From assembly GCA_024207135.1 (NCBI GenBank), contig CP042428.1:682001-746000 (forward strand): DNA of 64,000 nucleotides, in the 5' to 3' direction. Position 1 is the stretch's first letter. Each line of letters starts with the position of its first letter. The translations under genes and the position numbers were made by a program. Origin of the DNA: Arthrobacter sp. C2. Its GTDB lineage: Bacteria; Actinomycetota; Actinomycetes; Actinomycetales; Micrococcaceae. Below are positions 46,350 to 55,650 of this stretch, in pieces. Below the pieces are notes generated by a model. That model saw nothing but the letters and a program-made list of their open reading frames with translations, was not told the origin of the DNA and ran no database searches.

Positions 46350-47132
46350 TCAGGTCCCGGACCGCGGCAACGGACCGGCTGCCGGGGGTCTCTGGGGCAA
46401 GGGACCGAACGGGCGCAGGAACCCCAGCCGGGAGACCAACGCCATGGCGTAGCGGTTCCATAGTCCACAAAAGAACAGGACCGCGGCACTGGCACTCACC
46501 ATCGCGGCCAGCACATCCGAGGGATAGTGAACCCCAACGTAAAGGCGCGAAAGCGCCAGTCCGACCACCATCACGGCGCCGAGAACCACCGAGAACCGTT
46601 CCCGTCGGGTTCCGCGGGCCAGGAACCAGATGGCGAAGGCCAGGCCCACGGCCAGGCTCACGTGCCCCGAGGGGAATGAGTCAAAGCCGGTTTCGGGTGC
46701 CAGCGGGTCAGCGAGCAGGGCCGGGTTCGGCCGCGGCCGTTCCACGACGACCTTGACCAGTTGGGCTGAAAGCCAGCCCACGGAGGCGACGGACCCGAAA
46801 GCCAGCGCATTGACCGGGGCGCGGCGCACGACCAACAGGAACAGGCAGGCCAGCGCCAACAGTACAGACCCGCCCACGGGACTGAAAATCCCACTCAGGG
46901 CCATGGCCGCCGCGTTGAGCACCCCGTCGTGGTGCCGGCTGAGCTCCTGGTCCACCACCAATTCCGCACCCGCATAGCCCGGGATGAAACGGGCACTGAA
47001 ACCCAGGACCAGCACCGCGGCGCCAAGCATGCCGGGAACGATGATCCATCGCCGGATCTGCGGCAGGGATTCCAGTCGCAAGGCCGGATGTGTTCGGGCG
47101 GGTTCCCGTCGCGGTGCGGTGTCATCGCTCAT
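46350..47132 (-). CDS. PAP2-family membrane phosphatase
   Basis: 260 residues on the minus strand with about six membrane helices. The three phosphatase motifs are intact: KVVVERPRP (KxxxxxxRP), PSGH in FDSFPSGHVSLAVG, and SRLYVGVHYPSDVL (SRxxxxxHxxxD). Such enzymes dephosphorylate lipid phosphates such as phosphatidate or undecaprenyl diphosphate; the substrate here is not determined. It lies between holA and rpsT. Confidence 0.88.
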   Translation of the reverse strand: MSDDTAPRREPARTHPALRLESLPQIRRWIIVPGMLGAAVLVLGFSARFIPGYAGAELVVDQELSRHHDGVLNAAAMALSGIFSPVGGSVLLALACLFLLVVRRAPVNALAFGSVASVGWLSAQLVKVVVERPRPNPALLADPLAPETGFDSFPSGHVSLAVGLAFAIWFLARGTRRERFSVVLGAVMVVGLALSRLYVGVHYPSDVLAAMVSASAAVLFFCGLWNRYAMALVSRLGFLRPFGPLPQRPPAAGPLPRSGT

Positions 47133-47270
47133 GGATCGGTGGTAACTCGCTTCCGGCTCCGTTGCTGCTCGAGGCGGCCCCCGAACGGGAACCGGACCGA
47201 GCCTATCCGGGCCGGCAGGGTGTTTCCTGCAAGCACCGTGGGGAAAGAAGCGGAAATCGGGTTAAGACAC

Positions 47271-47314
47271 AAAAGGCTTCCGTTCCCCTAGATATGGAGG
47301 AAAGGAAGCCTTTT
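47271..47314 (-). terminator. Terminator of rpsT
   Basis: AAAAGGCTTCC at 47271-47281 pairs with GGAAGCCTTTT at 47304-47314; inner TTCC/GGAA extends the stem. On the minus strand the hairpin ends in CTTTTGTGTC, a T-tract 20 bases after the rpsT stop. Confidence 0.8.
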
Positions 47315-47332
47315 GCTTCAGTGACGCAATCC

Positions 47333-47593
47333 TTAGAGGGCGTTAACCTTCTTGGAGATGGCCGACTTGTGGTTTGCTGCGTTGTTCTTGTGCAGCACAC
47401 CCTTCGTGGCGGCCTTGTCGATCTTGCGGCCAGCTGCAACCAGCGCGGTTGCTGCTGCATCCTTGTCTTCGGCTGCAACGGCAGTGTTCACTGCGCGGAT
47501 TGCGGTGCGAAGCTCGGACTTGACGGCAGCGTTACGCTGGCGCGACTTCTCGTTGGTGAGAATGCGCTTCTTCTGGGACTTGATATTAGCCAC
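47333..47593 (-). CDS. rpsT: 30S ribosomal protein S20
   Basis: 86 residues, GTG start with AAGAGAG 9 bases upstream on the minus strand. [20 protein letters not shown] is the standard S20 start, and [20 protein letters not shown] the standard end. It lies antiparallel to holA and lepA, as in Mycobacterium. Confidence 0.97.
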   Translation of the reverse strand: MANIKSQKKRILTNEKSRQRNAAVKSELRTAIRAVNTAVAAEDKDAAATALVAAGRKIDKAATKGVLHKNNAANHKSAISKKVNAL

Positions 47594-47908
47594 TGTATTA
47601 AACTCTCTTGCTCATCGCTTGTAATGGTCGGTGAGGGATATCTTCCGGGCCATTGACTGAGCGGCGTGGGGATACCTATGGCGACCCGGGAGAAGTGCCC
47701 GTCGACCTGCGCGGACACACAAGAAATAATACTAGCAGGTTCGGATGGCCATCACGAGTCGATACGGCCGGCAGGAGTGTGAGCTGCGCCTGGCGCGGCG
47801 AAGCGGTGTTCACGGGATTCCCCACGCAATGCAGCACCCCGGAAACGGAAAGCCCGGCACCCGACCTGGAAAGGCAGGGCGCCGGGTGCACAGCAGTTTT
47901 CCCGGAAT
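47594..47908 (-). other. Gap between the flavin monooxygenase and rpsT
   Basis: About 315 bases. At its right end a composite hairpin (GCACCCG at 47857-47863 with CGGGTGC at 47883-47889, and inner CCTG/CAGG) followed on the minus strand by CTTTCCGTTTCC can terminate the monooxygenase transcript. The left part should hold the rpsT promoter; no clear -35/-10 pair stands out. No gene is seen. Confidence 0.5.
47857..47889 (-). terminator. Terminator of the flavin monooxygenase gene
   Basis: Composite stem: CGGGTGC/GCACCCG outer pair and CCTG/CAGG inner pair, about 20 bases after the stop, followed on the minus strand by a pyrimidine-rich run. Confidence 0.5.
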
Positions 47909-49753
47909 CTAGTGCGCAAGCTCCATCAGGTCGCCGATCGATATGCCGGCATCCGGGGCCGGGCGCCCCAGGATCGAGGACAGCACCTCGAAAAGCGCGG
48001 ACTGCGGATCCGCAACCATCTGATGGGACCGCCACCCGATGTGCTTGTCCGGTCGGACCAGGATGACGCCGTCCTCGTCGACCTCGCGTTGGCGCATCCA
48101 ATCGCCGTAGAGATCCTGCACTTCAAGGCCCTCGCCGATGACCACGGCCACCAGGTCGATGCCCAGTCCCGCAGCGACCTCGGCCGCAGCGTCGGCCCAC
48201 GGCTGACCGGTGATGCCGGTGAAGAGCGTAAACCCGGTGCCCTTGGCGATGTCGTGGGTGGAGAATTTGGCGTCCCGGTCCCCGATCCAGGCGTGTGGCA
48301 GGCGCAGGCCCGGATAGGTGGACTTCTGGTGGTGGAGCATCGGGTCTTGGGTGGCTTCGGGGCGTGCGCCTCCGTCGGAAACCACGGCGCTCGACTCGTA
48401 GAACTGGCCGATCTCCGTGCCCTGGGCGTTGAACTCGTAGTCCTTGTTGTCCAGGGCGGCACGCAGGGCCTTGCGGCGTGCGGCGCCCTCGGGCGAGTTT
48501 TCCTTGCGCAGCTTGAGCTTCGCGACGAATTCCTCGTCGGTGGTGGCGTCGGTGACTCCCAGGGCGTCGAAGATCGGCTTGTACTCGCGTCCGGAATCAT
48601 TCGCCCGGGTGACGATCTGCTTGGCGACCGGGGCGCGTTCCACCGAGTAGGTCTCTAATAGCTCCTGGCCGGCCTGCCCCTTGAGCACGGCAGCCAGCTT
48701 CCACGCCAGGTTGTAGGCGTCCTGGATGGAGGTGTTGGAACCCAGCCCGTGGCTCGGCGGGTGCTTGTGGATCGCATCTCCGGCGCAGAAGACGCGTCCC
48801 TTCTGCAGGTGTGTGGCATATTGCTCGTTGTTGCCCCACAACGAGTACCCCAGGATCTCGACCTCGAGGTCCTCGATACCGACCAGGTTGCGGATGACGC
48901 GGATGGCCTCGTCGTTGTCGAGCACCGGGGGCTCTCCGTTGATGTCGAAACCCCAGCAGATCAGCCACTCGTTCCATGGCCTGACCATGCGGATCAGCCC
49001 GGCGCCCAGGCCGCCGATGTTGGAGCCCGGATTGAAGACCCAGTAGAGGATCGACGGGCGGTGGGCGGCCAGGTGGGCCAGGTCGGCCTTGAAGGTGATG
49101 TTCATGGAGCCGCCGATGTCCATGGCGCCCTCCATGGGCAGGTCGATGTCCGCGGCCACCTTGGAGCGGGCGCCGTCGGCGCCGATGAGGTACTTGGCCC
49201 GGATCGTGTATTCGTGCCCGGTGAGCCGGTTCAGCACCTGCACGCTCACGCCCTCGGCGTCTTGGGTGTGGCTGAGGTATTCGGTGGAGAACTGCGTCTG
49301 GGTGCCGCGCATGGTGGCGTTCTTGAGCATGATCGGCTCCAACAGCGTCTGCGGGATGTCGCAGGGCATCGAGGGGGAGGCCAGCTCGTAGTCGGCCCGG
49401 CGGTCGGGGCGCAGCCCCCAGGTGGGGCGGCGGCCGATTTCCTCGCCCGCCATGGACTCGCAGTAGACGGTGTCGCCCATCAGTTCGTGCGGCGTCGCCT
49501 CGGCCAGGACCTGGTCCTCGATGCCCGCATCCCGTAGCACCTCCATGGTGCGCTGGTTGGTGATGTGGGCACGCGGGGTGTTGGCCGTCCAGCGGTACTT
49601 GGTGATCATGATGTTCGCGATGCCCTGGTTGGACAGGAACAGCGCCGCGGAGCTGCCGGCCGGCCCGGAGCCGACGATCAGGACGTCGGTCTTGACGACG
49701 TTCGGGATCTGGGGCGAAGCGGTTTCGGTGATTCCATCGTTGAAAACAGGCAT
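47909..49753 (-). CDS. FAD-dependent aromatic monooxygenase (phenol hydroxylase / TfdB-like)
   Basis: 614 residues on the minus strand, ATG with GGGAGG 7 bases upstream. Class A flavoprotein monooxygenase: dinucleotide motif DVLIVGSGPAGSSAALFLSN, the DG motif IGADGARSKVA and the GD motif VFCAGDAIHKHPPSHGLG. The thioredoxin-like C-terminal domain is that of phenol 2-monooxygenase and chlorophenol hydroxylases. Likely hydroxylates a phenolic compound using NAD(P)H and oxygen; the exact substrate is unknown. An AraC-type regulator is divergent, and no ring-cleavage genes are adjacent. Confidence 0.88.
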   Translation of the reverse strand: MPVFNDGITETASPQIPNVVKTDVLIVGSGPAGSSAALFLSNQGIANIMITKYRWTANTPRAHITNQRTMEVLRDAGIEDQVLAEATPHELMGDTVYCESMAGEEIGRRPTWGLRPDRRADYELASPSMPCDIPQTLLEPIMLKNATMRGTQTQFSTEYLSHTQDAEGVSVQVLNRLTGHEYTIRAKYLIGADGARSKVAADIDLPMEGAMDIGGSMNITFKADLAHLAAHRPSILYWVFNPGSNIGGLGAGLIRMVRPWNEWLICWGFDINGEPPVLDNDEAIRVIRNLVGIEDLEVEILGYSLWGNNEQYATHLQKGRVFCAGDAIHKHPPSHGLGSNTSIQDAYNLAWKLAAVLKGQAGQELLETYSVERAPVAKQIVTRANDSGREYKPIFDALGVTDATTDEEFVAKLKLRKENSPEGAARRKALRAALDNKDYEFNAQGTEIGQFYESSAVVSDGGARPEATQDPMLHHQKSTYPGLRLPHAWIGDRDAKFSTHDIAKGTGFTLFTGITGQPWADAAAEVAAGLGIDLVAVVIGEGLEVQDLYGDWMRQREVDEDGVILVRPDKHIGWRSHQMVADPQSALFEVLSSILGRPAPDAGISIGDLMELAH

Positions 49754-50020
49754 TGGGTGCCTCCCTTGCTTGGACTTTTGCTCACTGCCCGTGGCGGGAA
49801 GTGCGGGGAATGACTCGAGTGTTGCAGCTCACAGGGAGGCGCGGGCCGACTGCCTGCATTCATGGCCGGATAGTGCCAAAAGCCGTCCGACGGGGGGCAA
49901 AAGCGGTGGCCCGGGGCATGGGTCGCGCGCCGGGATGCCGGGCCGCCACTCGGGGCGGGGTAGGGGTCGCGACCGGCAGGCGGGACGGCGCGTGGACTTT
50001 CGACGGTTTGTGATTTCCGC

Positions 50021-50026
50021 TACACT
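50021..50026 (+). promoter_or_regulatory. Possible -10 box of the AraC regulator
   Basis: TACACT lies 9 bases before the ATG at 50036. The 280-base intergenic region shared with the monooxygenase should contain the regulator's binding site, but no clear direct repeat was found by eye. Confidence 0.35.
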
Positions 50027-50035
50027 GCTGGGGCC

Positions 50036-51091
50036 ATGGACAAGAACCAAGACAATGCCGTGCGGCAGGCTGCCGCCAGGGGGCGGGACCCCCTCGCTCC
50101 GGGCACTGTTCCGCCCGCGGCCAGGACGGCCAGGCTCGTGAAGTTCAGCACGACCGGGATTCCCTCGGGCAACCGGCTGGAGTTGTGGGAGCACCACAAT
50201 GCCAAGGCGTTGATACCGCTGGATATCCGCACCATGGATGAATCCCCATTGCAGGCCAGGGAAGTCAGCCTGCGCTACGGATCGCTGAGGTTTGCCGGGG
50301 TCAGGGGCAGCGCGCAGGTCGTGGAGCGCAATGAGCGCTTCATCCGGCAAAATCCCACCGGTGTGGTGGCCATCTTCTTCGCGCTGGAAGGGGAGGCATT
50401 CTTCTACCACCGCGACGGCCACGAATTGCTGAAGCCGGGACAAGCGGTCATCTACGATGCCGATCTGCCGTTCATGCGGGGCTTCAGCAAGGGGCTGAAG
50501 GAACTGGTCCTGACGATTCCGCGGGACGACTACCTGGAACTTTCCGGAGGCACGCCGCTGCTGCGTCCGCGCGTCGTGGACTTCAACCAGGGTGCGGCGG
50601 TGAACCAGCAGATGCGGGCGTTGGCCCGGCTGGTCAGCGACAGCCTCTCGGGACAGGCCTGGGGCGAATCGTTGGCCGGCGCGTGCCCGGAGGGCTCCGC
50701 CCTGGACATGCTGGCCCAGTTGGCATCCGGGGGCCGAGGCGGCGCCGGGCCGGGGCATCTTCTCGCCGCGCGCAACTACATCGAGGAACACCTGCACGAT
50801 CCGGGTCTGGACGTCGCAGGGATTTCCGCGGCCATCGGCATCAGCGAACGCCAGCTGTCGCGGATCTTCGCGGAGGCGGGGGAACCGCCCGGCGGCTATA
50901 TCAGGCAACGGCGGCTGGAAACGGCCAGGGACCTGCTGGCCGATCCCGCCCAGGGTTCCAGGTCGGTGGGCCGAATTGCGGGGGAGCTTGGCTTTGCCTC
51001 GCAGAGCTACTTCACGCGCGCCTTCAAGGCGCGGTTCGGTATTACACCGCTGGCGCTGCGCCAGGAGGCGTTGCGTGGCACCGATATCTAG
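50036..51091 (+). CDS. AraC-family transcriptional regulator
   Basis: 351 residues. The N-terminal half is an AraC-binding-like domain of the type found in regulators of aromatic catabolism (VVAIFFALEGEAFFYHRDGH, LKPGQAVIYDADLPFMRGF). The C-terminal 100 residues have two helix-turn-helix units: DVAGISAAIGISERQLSRIF and VGRIAGELGFASQSYFTRAF followed by KARFGITPLALR. It probably activates the divergent monooxygenase gene in response to its substrate; this is inferred from orientation only. Confidence 0.9.
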   Translation: MDKNQDNAVRQAAARGRDPLAPGTVPPAARTARLVKFSTTGIPSGNRLELWEHHNAKALIPLDIRTMDESPLQAREVSLRYGSLRFAGVRGSAQVVERNERFIRQNPTGVVAIFFALEGEAFFYHRDGHELLKPGQAVIYDADLPFMRGFSKGLKELVLTIPRDDYLELSGGTPLLRPRVVDFNQGAAVNQQMRALARLVSDSLSGQAWGESLAGACPEGSALDMLAQLASGGRGGAGPGHLLAARNYIEEHLHDPGLDVAGISAAIGISERQLSRIFAEAGEPPGGYIRQRRLETARDLLADPAQGSRSVGRIAGELGFASQSYFTRAFKARFGITPLALRQEALRGTDI

Positions 51092-51115
51092 CGGTGCCCA
51101 GCACGATGCACAGGG

Positions 51116-51703
51116 TTAGTTGCCGGAGAGCTTCCCGGCGACCAGGGCGAAGCGCTTGCTGTCCAGGATTGCGCCCTCCCGGCGGATCCCGGCTTCGCGC
51201 AGGCGGATGACCCGGTCGAGTTTCACCTCGCTGGGTCGGCCCTGCCTGTCCCAGGGCCCGGTGCCGATGTCGACATAGTCGCGGTCCCGCACCTGCTCGT
51301 TGCTGTGGTCCTTGGATGTCAGCATCAAGGCCAGCAGGTAGCCGTTCTCGCGGCCCACCAGCAGCACCGGGCGGTCCTTGCCCTGGGCATGGTCTTCCTC
51401 GTAGGGGATCCAGGCCCAGACGATTTCTCCCGGATCCGGGCGTCCGTCGGCCTTCGGGGCGTAATGCGCCCGCACGGCTCCCGTGAAGTCGCCGGGGTAG
51501 CCGCCGAATTCCCAGGTTCCGGATGCCCCGGTCGCAGGGGACGTCGAAGCAGGGCGGTGCGGGGCGGGCCTGCGCGTCGAGGGTGCCGCCGGACGCTTGC
51601 CGGTCGGACGGGTGGTGCCGCGTTGCTGCTTCGAGGCACCCTTCAGGGCGGATTCGAGCACGCGGCCCAGGAAACGAAGGACCGAGTTGGAGTTGAACTT
51701 CAT
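51116..51703 (-). CDS. PemK/MazF-family toxin-like protein
   Basis: 195 residues from the ATG at 51703. Residues 1-60 are basic and disordered; the rest contains the PemK-like fold: [40 protein letters not shown], and [20 protein letters not shown]. MazF/PemK enzymes cut mRNA. The core has the RP and LT motifs of the family. No antitoxin gene is adjacent, and homologues stand alone next to lepA in related Actinobacteria (recollection), so a housekeeping role is possible. TAGTTT lies 6 bases before the ATG. Confidence 0.78.
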   Translation of the reverse strand: MKFNSNSVLRFLGRVLESALKGASKQQRGTTRPTGKRPAAPSTRRPAPHRPASTSPATGASGTWEFGGYPGDFTGAVRAHYAPKADGRPDPGEIVWAWIPYEEDHAQGKDRPVLLVGRENGYLLALMLTSKDHSNEQVRDRDYVDIGTGPWDRQGRPSEVKLDRVIRLREAGIRREGAILDSKRFALVAGKLSGN

Positions 51704-51709
51704 GTGCAC

Positions 51710-51715
51710 AAACTA
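51710..51715 (-). promoter_or_regulatory. Leaderless-type -10 box of the PemK-like gene
   Basis: Minus-strand TAGTTT, then GTGCAC, then the ATG at 51703. Spacing of 6 bases; no ribosome site. Confidence 0.5.
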
Positions 51716-51837
51716 CCAGCTGGGTCCCGCACCCGAGTCGCAGTGCGACAGCGTGGCCCCAATCATGGGAGAATGGCCTGTGCGAAGTATTTTGCACCCC
51801 ACTTAACATTTTCGTCCCCCTTAGCGAGGTCCCTTAC

Positions 51838-53682
51838 GTGTCACCCATGGCCCGCACCGCACCGGTGCCTGCCGCGACTGATCCGGCGATCATCAGAAAT
51901 TTCTGCATCATCGCCCACATCGACCACGGCAAGTCGACCCTGGCCGACCGGATGTTGCAGCTCACCGGAATCGTCTCCTCACGCGACATGAAGGCCCAGT
52001 ACCTGGACCGCATGGATATTGAGCGCGAACGCGGCATCACCATCAAGTCCCAGGCCGTACGCATGCCGTGGGAGGTCGATGGCCAGTCCTACGCACTGAA
52101 CATGATCGACACCCCCGGACACGTCGACTTCACCTACGAGGTTTCGCGTTCGCTGGCAGCCTGCGAAGGTGCGATCCTGCTGGTGGATGCCGCCCAGGGC
52201 ATCGAGGCCCAGACGCTGGCGAACCTCTACCTGGCCATGGAGAATGACATGACGATCATTCCCGTGCTCAACAAGATCGACCTTCCCTCCGCACAGCCCG
52301 AGAAGTACGCCGCGGAGATCTCCAAGCTCATCGGCTGCGACCCGGAGGACATCCTCCAGGTCTCGGGCAAGACCGGCATGGGAGTCGAGGCGCTGCTGGA
52401 CAAGGTCGTGCGCGACCTGCCCGCCCCCGTGGGCGATGCAAACGCCCCCGCCCGCGCGATGATCTTCGACTCGGTCTACGACACCTACCGCGGCGTGGTC
52501 ACCTATGTCCGCGTGGTCGACGGGAAGATCTCGCCCCGCGAGAAGGTGCAGATGATGTCCACCGGCACCACCTACGAGCTGCTGGAAATCGGGGTTTCCT
52601 CCCCGGAGCCCAAGCCCAGCAAGGGCCTGGGCGTCGGCGAGGTCGGCTACCTGATCACCGGCGTGAAGGACGTGCGCCAGTCCAAGGTCGGCGACACCGT
52701 CACCAACTTCGCCAAGCCGGCCGAAAAGTCCCTGGGCGGCTACCAGGACCCGAAGCCCATGGTCTTCTCCGGCCTGTACCCGATCGACGGGTCGGACTAC
52801 CCGGCCCTGCGCGATGCCTTGGACAAGCTGCAGCTCAACGACGCGGCACTGACCTACGTCCCGGAAACCTCCGTGGCCCTGGGCTTCGGCTTCCGCGTCG
52901 GCTTCCTGGGCCTGTTGCACCTGGAAATCACCCGCGAGCGCCTCGAGGCGGAATTCAACCTCGATTTGATCTCCACCGCGCCGAACGTGGTGTACGAGGT
53001 CATGACCGATGACAAGAAGCTGCGCACCGTGACCAACCCGAGCGAATTCCCCGACGGGAAGATCCTCGAGGTCCACGAGCCCATGGTGGCTGCCACGATC
53101 CTGGCACCGAACGAATTCGTCGGCGCCATCATGGAATTGTGCCAGTCCCGCCGCGGCGTCATGCGCGGCATGGACTACCTCTCCGAGGAACGCGTGGAGA
53201 TCCGCTACTGGCTTCCGCTGGCCGAGATCGTCTTCGACTTCTTCGACGTGCTCAAGTCCAAGACCCGCGGCTACGCCTCGCTGGACTGGAAGGCCGACGG
53301 CGAACAGGTCTCGGACCTGGTGAAGGTCGACATCCTGCTCCAGGGCGAACAGGTCGATGCGTTTTCCGCCGTCACCCACCGTGACAAGGCCTACGCCTAC
53401 GGGCTGATGATGACCCAGAAGCTGCGCGAACTGATTCCCCGCCAGCAGTTCGAGGTGCCGATCCAGGCAGCCATCGGCTCGCGCATCATTGCCCGCGAGT
53501 CCATCCGCGCCATCCGCAAGGACGTCCTGGCCAAGTGCTACGGCGGCGACATTTCCCGCAAGCGCAAGCTGCTGGAAAAGCAGAAGGCCGGCAAGAAGCG
53601 CATGAAGATGGTCGGCCGCGTGGAGGTTCCCCAGGAAGCCTTCATCGTCGCCCTGTCATCCGACGAGCCCAAGAAGAAGTAG
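51838..53682 (+). CDS. lepA: Translation elongation factor 4 (LepA)
   Basis: 614 residues from a GTG with GCGAGG 9 bases upstream; an in-frame ATG follows at 51847. A translational GTPase that back-translocates or remodels stalled ribosomes. G1 [16 protein letters not shown]3 DTPGHVDF and G4 NKID are intact. The LepA-specific C-terminal domain has [20 protein letters not shown] and [13 protein letters not shown]. hemW begins 3 bases after the stop. Confidence 0.98.
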   Translation: MSPMARTAPVPAATDPAIIRNFCIIAHIDHGKSTLADRMLQLTGIVSSRDMKAQYLDRMDIERERGITIKSQAVRMPWEVDGQSYALNMIDTPGHVDFTYEVSRSLAACEGAILLVDAAQGIEAQTLANLYLAMENDMTIIPVLNKIDLPSAQPEKYAAEISKLIGCDPEDILQVSGKTGMGVEALLDKVVRDLPAPVGDANAPARAMIFDSVYDTYRGVVTYVRVVDGKISPREKVQMMSTGTTYELLEIGVSSPEPKPSKGLGVGEVGYLITGVKDVRQSKVGDTVTNFAKPAEKSLGGYQDPKPMVFSGLYPIDGSDYPALRDALDKLQLNDAALTYVPETSVALGFGFRVGFLGLLHLEITRERLEAEFNLDLISTAPNVVYEVMTDDKKLRTVTNPSEFPDGKILEVHEPMVAATILAPNEFVGAIMELCQSRRGVMRGMDYLSEERVEIRYWLPLAEIVFDFFDVLKSKTRGYASLDWKADGEQVSDLVKVDILLQGEQVDAFSAVTHRDKAYAYGLMMTQKLRELIPRQQFEVPIQAAIGSRIIARESIRAIRKDVLAKCYGGDISRKRKLLEKQKAGKKRMKMVGRVEVPQEAFIVALSSDEPKKK

Positions 53683-53684
53683 CA

Positions 53685-54914
53685 ATGCCTTCTGCCTTGC
53701 CCCTCGGGGACCCGGCGCCGTCCAACGGGTTGCTTCCGGCAACCTGCCTCGACGGCGCCGCGGAGCGCACCTTCTCGGTGTACGTCCACATTCCCTTCTG
53801 CGCCGTGCGCTGCGGCTACTGCGACTTCAACACCTACACGGCGCACGAGCTGGGCTCCGGATCCAGCCAGGACACCTACGCCGAGGCGGTCTCCGCGGAG
53901 ATCGCCTTCGGCGCGAAGGTCCTGGAGGAATCCGGGGTTCCCCGCCGCGAGGTGTCCACCGTCTTCTTCGGCGGCGGCACCCCCACGCTGCTTCCCGCCA
54001 GCGACCTGGTCCGGGTGCTGGCCGAAATCCGCACCCAATGGGACCTGGCGCCCGACGCGGAGATCACCACCGAGGCCAACCCCGACTCGGTCACCCGCGA
54101 GTCGCTGCAGGTGCTGAAGGACGGCGGGTTCACCCGCGTGTCGATCGGCATGCAGTCGGCCGTCCCGCACGTGCTGAAGACCCTGGACCGCACGCACAAC
54201 CCCGAGCGGGTGGGCCTGGCGGTGGCCTGGGCCAAGGAAGCCGGCCTGCAGGTGAGCGTGGACTTGATCTACGGCACGCCGGGGGAGTCGATCCAGGATT
54301 GGCGCACCAGCGTGCAAACCGCGCTGGGCTACGATCCGGACCACATCTCGGCGTACGCACTGATCATCGAGGAGGGCACCCGGCTGGCCGGGCAGATCCG
54401 CCGCGGCGAGGTCGCGAACATCGATGACGACGACCACGCCGACAAGTACCTGATCGCCGACGAGCTCTTTGCCGCCGCCGGCTACAACTGGTATGAAGTC
54501 AGCAACTGGTCCAAGGACGAATCCACCCGCTGCCTGCACAACCTTGCCTACTGGCGCGGCGGCGACTGGTGGGGAGCGGGCCCCGGTGCGCACTCCCACG
54601 TGGGCGGGCTGCGCTGGTGGAACGTCAAGCACCCGGCCGCCTATCAGCAGCGCATCGACGCCGGGACCTCGCCGGCGGCCGGGCGGGAAACCCCCGACGC
54701 CGAGGCGCGCTACCTGGAGAAGGCCATGTTGCTGACCCGCATCGTGGATGGCATGGACACCGCCGAGCTGCTGCCCGAGGGCCGCAAGGCCATCGCCGGG
54801 CTGATCGCCGACGGGCTGGTCGTTCCCGAGGAAGCGTTTGCGAAGAAGGTCGTGCTGAGCCTGCAGGGCCGGTTGCTGGCCGATGCGGTGCTGCGGCGGT
54901 TGCTGGACTTCTAG
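53685..54914 (+). CDS. hemW: Radical SAM protein HemW (heme chaperone)
   Basis: 409 residues. Formerly annotated as coproporphyrinogen III oxidase-like HemN. The radical SAM cluster motif CAVRCGYC (CxxxCxxC) is in FSVYVHIPFCAVRCGYCDFN; the SAM-binding VFFGGGTPTLL, and SIGMQSAVPHVLKTLDRTHN follow. HemW proteins lack the extra Cys of true HemN and bind heme. Start ATG 3 bases after lepA, with AAGAAGAAG overlapping the lepA end. Confidence 0.94.
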   Translation: MPSALPLGDPAPSNGLLPATCLDGAAERTFSVYVHIPFCAVRCGYCDFNTYTAHELGSGSSQDTYAEAVSAEIAFGAKVLEESGVPRREVSTVFFGGGTPTLLPASDLVRVLAEIRTQWDLAPDAEITTEANPDSVTRESLQVLKDGGFTRVSIGMQSAVPHVLKTLDRTHNPERVGLAVAWAKEAGLQVSVDLIYGTPGESIQDWRTSVQTALGYDPDHISAYALIIEEGTRLAGQIRRGEVANIDDDDHADKYLIADELFAAAGYNWYEVSNWSKDESTRCLHNLAYWRGGDWWGAGPGAHSHVGGLRWWNVKHPAAYQQRIDAGTSPAAGRETPDAEARYLEKAMLLTRIVDGMDTAELLPEGRKAIAGLIADGLVVPEEAFAKKVVLSLQGRLLADAVLRRLLDF

Positions 54915-54938
54915 CTCCTGCCCGGCCCGGGAAACAGA

Positions 54939-54991
54939 AAAGACGGTGTGTGTACCGGACCCATGGGGGCCGGTACACACACCGTCTTTTG
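54939..54991. terminator. Bidirectional terminator between hemW and the DUF4870 gene
   Basis: A perfect 21-bp inverted repeat (arms 54939-54959 and 54971-54991) beginning AAAAGACGGTGTG and ending CACACCGTCTTTT, with an 11-base loop. T-runs on both strands; it lies between convergent genes. Confidence 0.85.
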
Positions 54992-55017
54992 CATTTGCTG
55001 GTTGGTGGTGGTCCGGT

Positions 55018-55431
55018 CTAGCGGAAGAGGCGCAGGTTCAGCCCGTAGCGGTAGGGGCGCGACTTGTTCGCGTTGATGCCGGCGCGCACGCCGCTGATGG
55101 TCAGGAAGAGCCAGATGGCCACGACGAGGATCGCAAAGACCCAGCCGATGCCGGGGAGCAGCGAGAACAGGTGCAGCACGATCGCCAGGACGGTCAGCGG
55201 GAAGGTGAAGTTCAGCGCTTCCTTGGATTCCTGGGCGGTGAACGGGCCGCGGGCGCGGAAGACCGCGTAGATGATCAACGAGGGGATGCATCCCAGGATC
55301 GCCCCGAAGTGGGCGATCATGGCCCACTGCCGGTCCTCGGAAGGCGTCAGGGGCAGGGGTGCGGCCGAGGAACCTTCGAATCGATCCGGCTGGCTGTCGC
55401 CACCGGGAGCATTTCGTGCCTCGTTTGCCAC
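55018..55431 (-). CDS. DUF4870-domain membrane protein
   Basis: 137 residues from the minus-strand GTG at 55431, 9 bases after AAGAGG. About 30 disordered residues precede RQWAMIAHFGAILGCIPSLI and FTAQESKEALNFTFPLTVLA, the DUF4870 core, with three to four membrane helices ending in GWVFAILVVAIWLFLTI. Widespread small membrane family of unknown function. The frame is open further upstream, but without a ribosome site. Confidence 0.82.
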   Translation of the reverse strand: MANEARNAPGGDSQPDRFEGSSAAPLPLTPSEDRQWAMIAHFGAILGCIPSLIIYAVFRARGPFTAQESKEALNFTFPLTVLAIVLHLFSLLPGIGWVFAILVVAIWLFLTISGVRAGINANKSRPYRYGLNLRLFR

Positions 55432-55650
55432 TGCTGATGTCCTCTTCGTTGCGTTGGGTGAACCGTTGGCCAGTTTATCCTCAAACGGGGATCGCCGATG
55501 AACGCGAAATGCCGTTTGGCCCGCATTCGGGGCAACGGGATGCCTTTGTTGTTGATTCGTAACCATCCCCGCATCTCCACGTGCCCGTTCACCGGTCCTC
55601 GGGTGAGCAACCTCACCCGAGGAACCTGGCCGGTGACCTGCGGGATCCGG

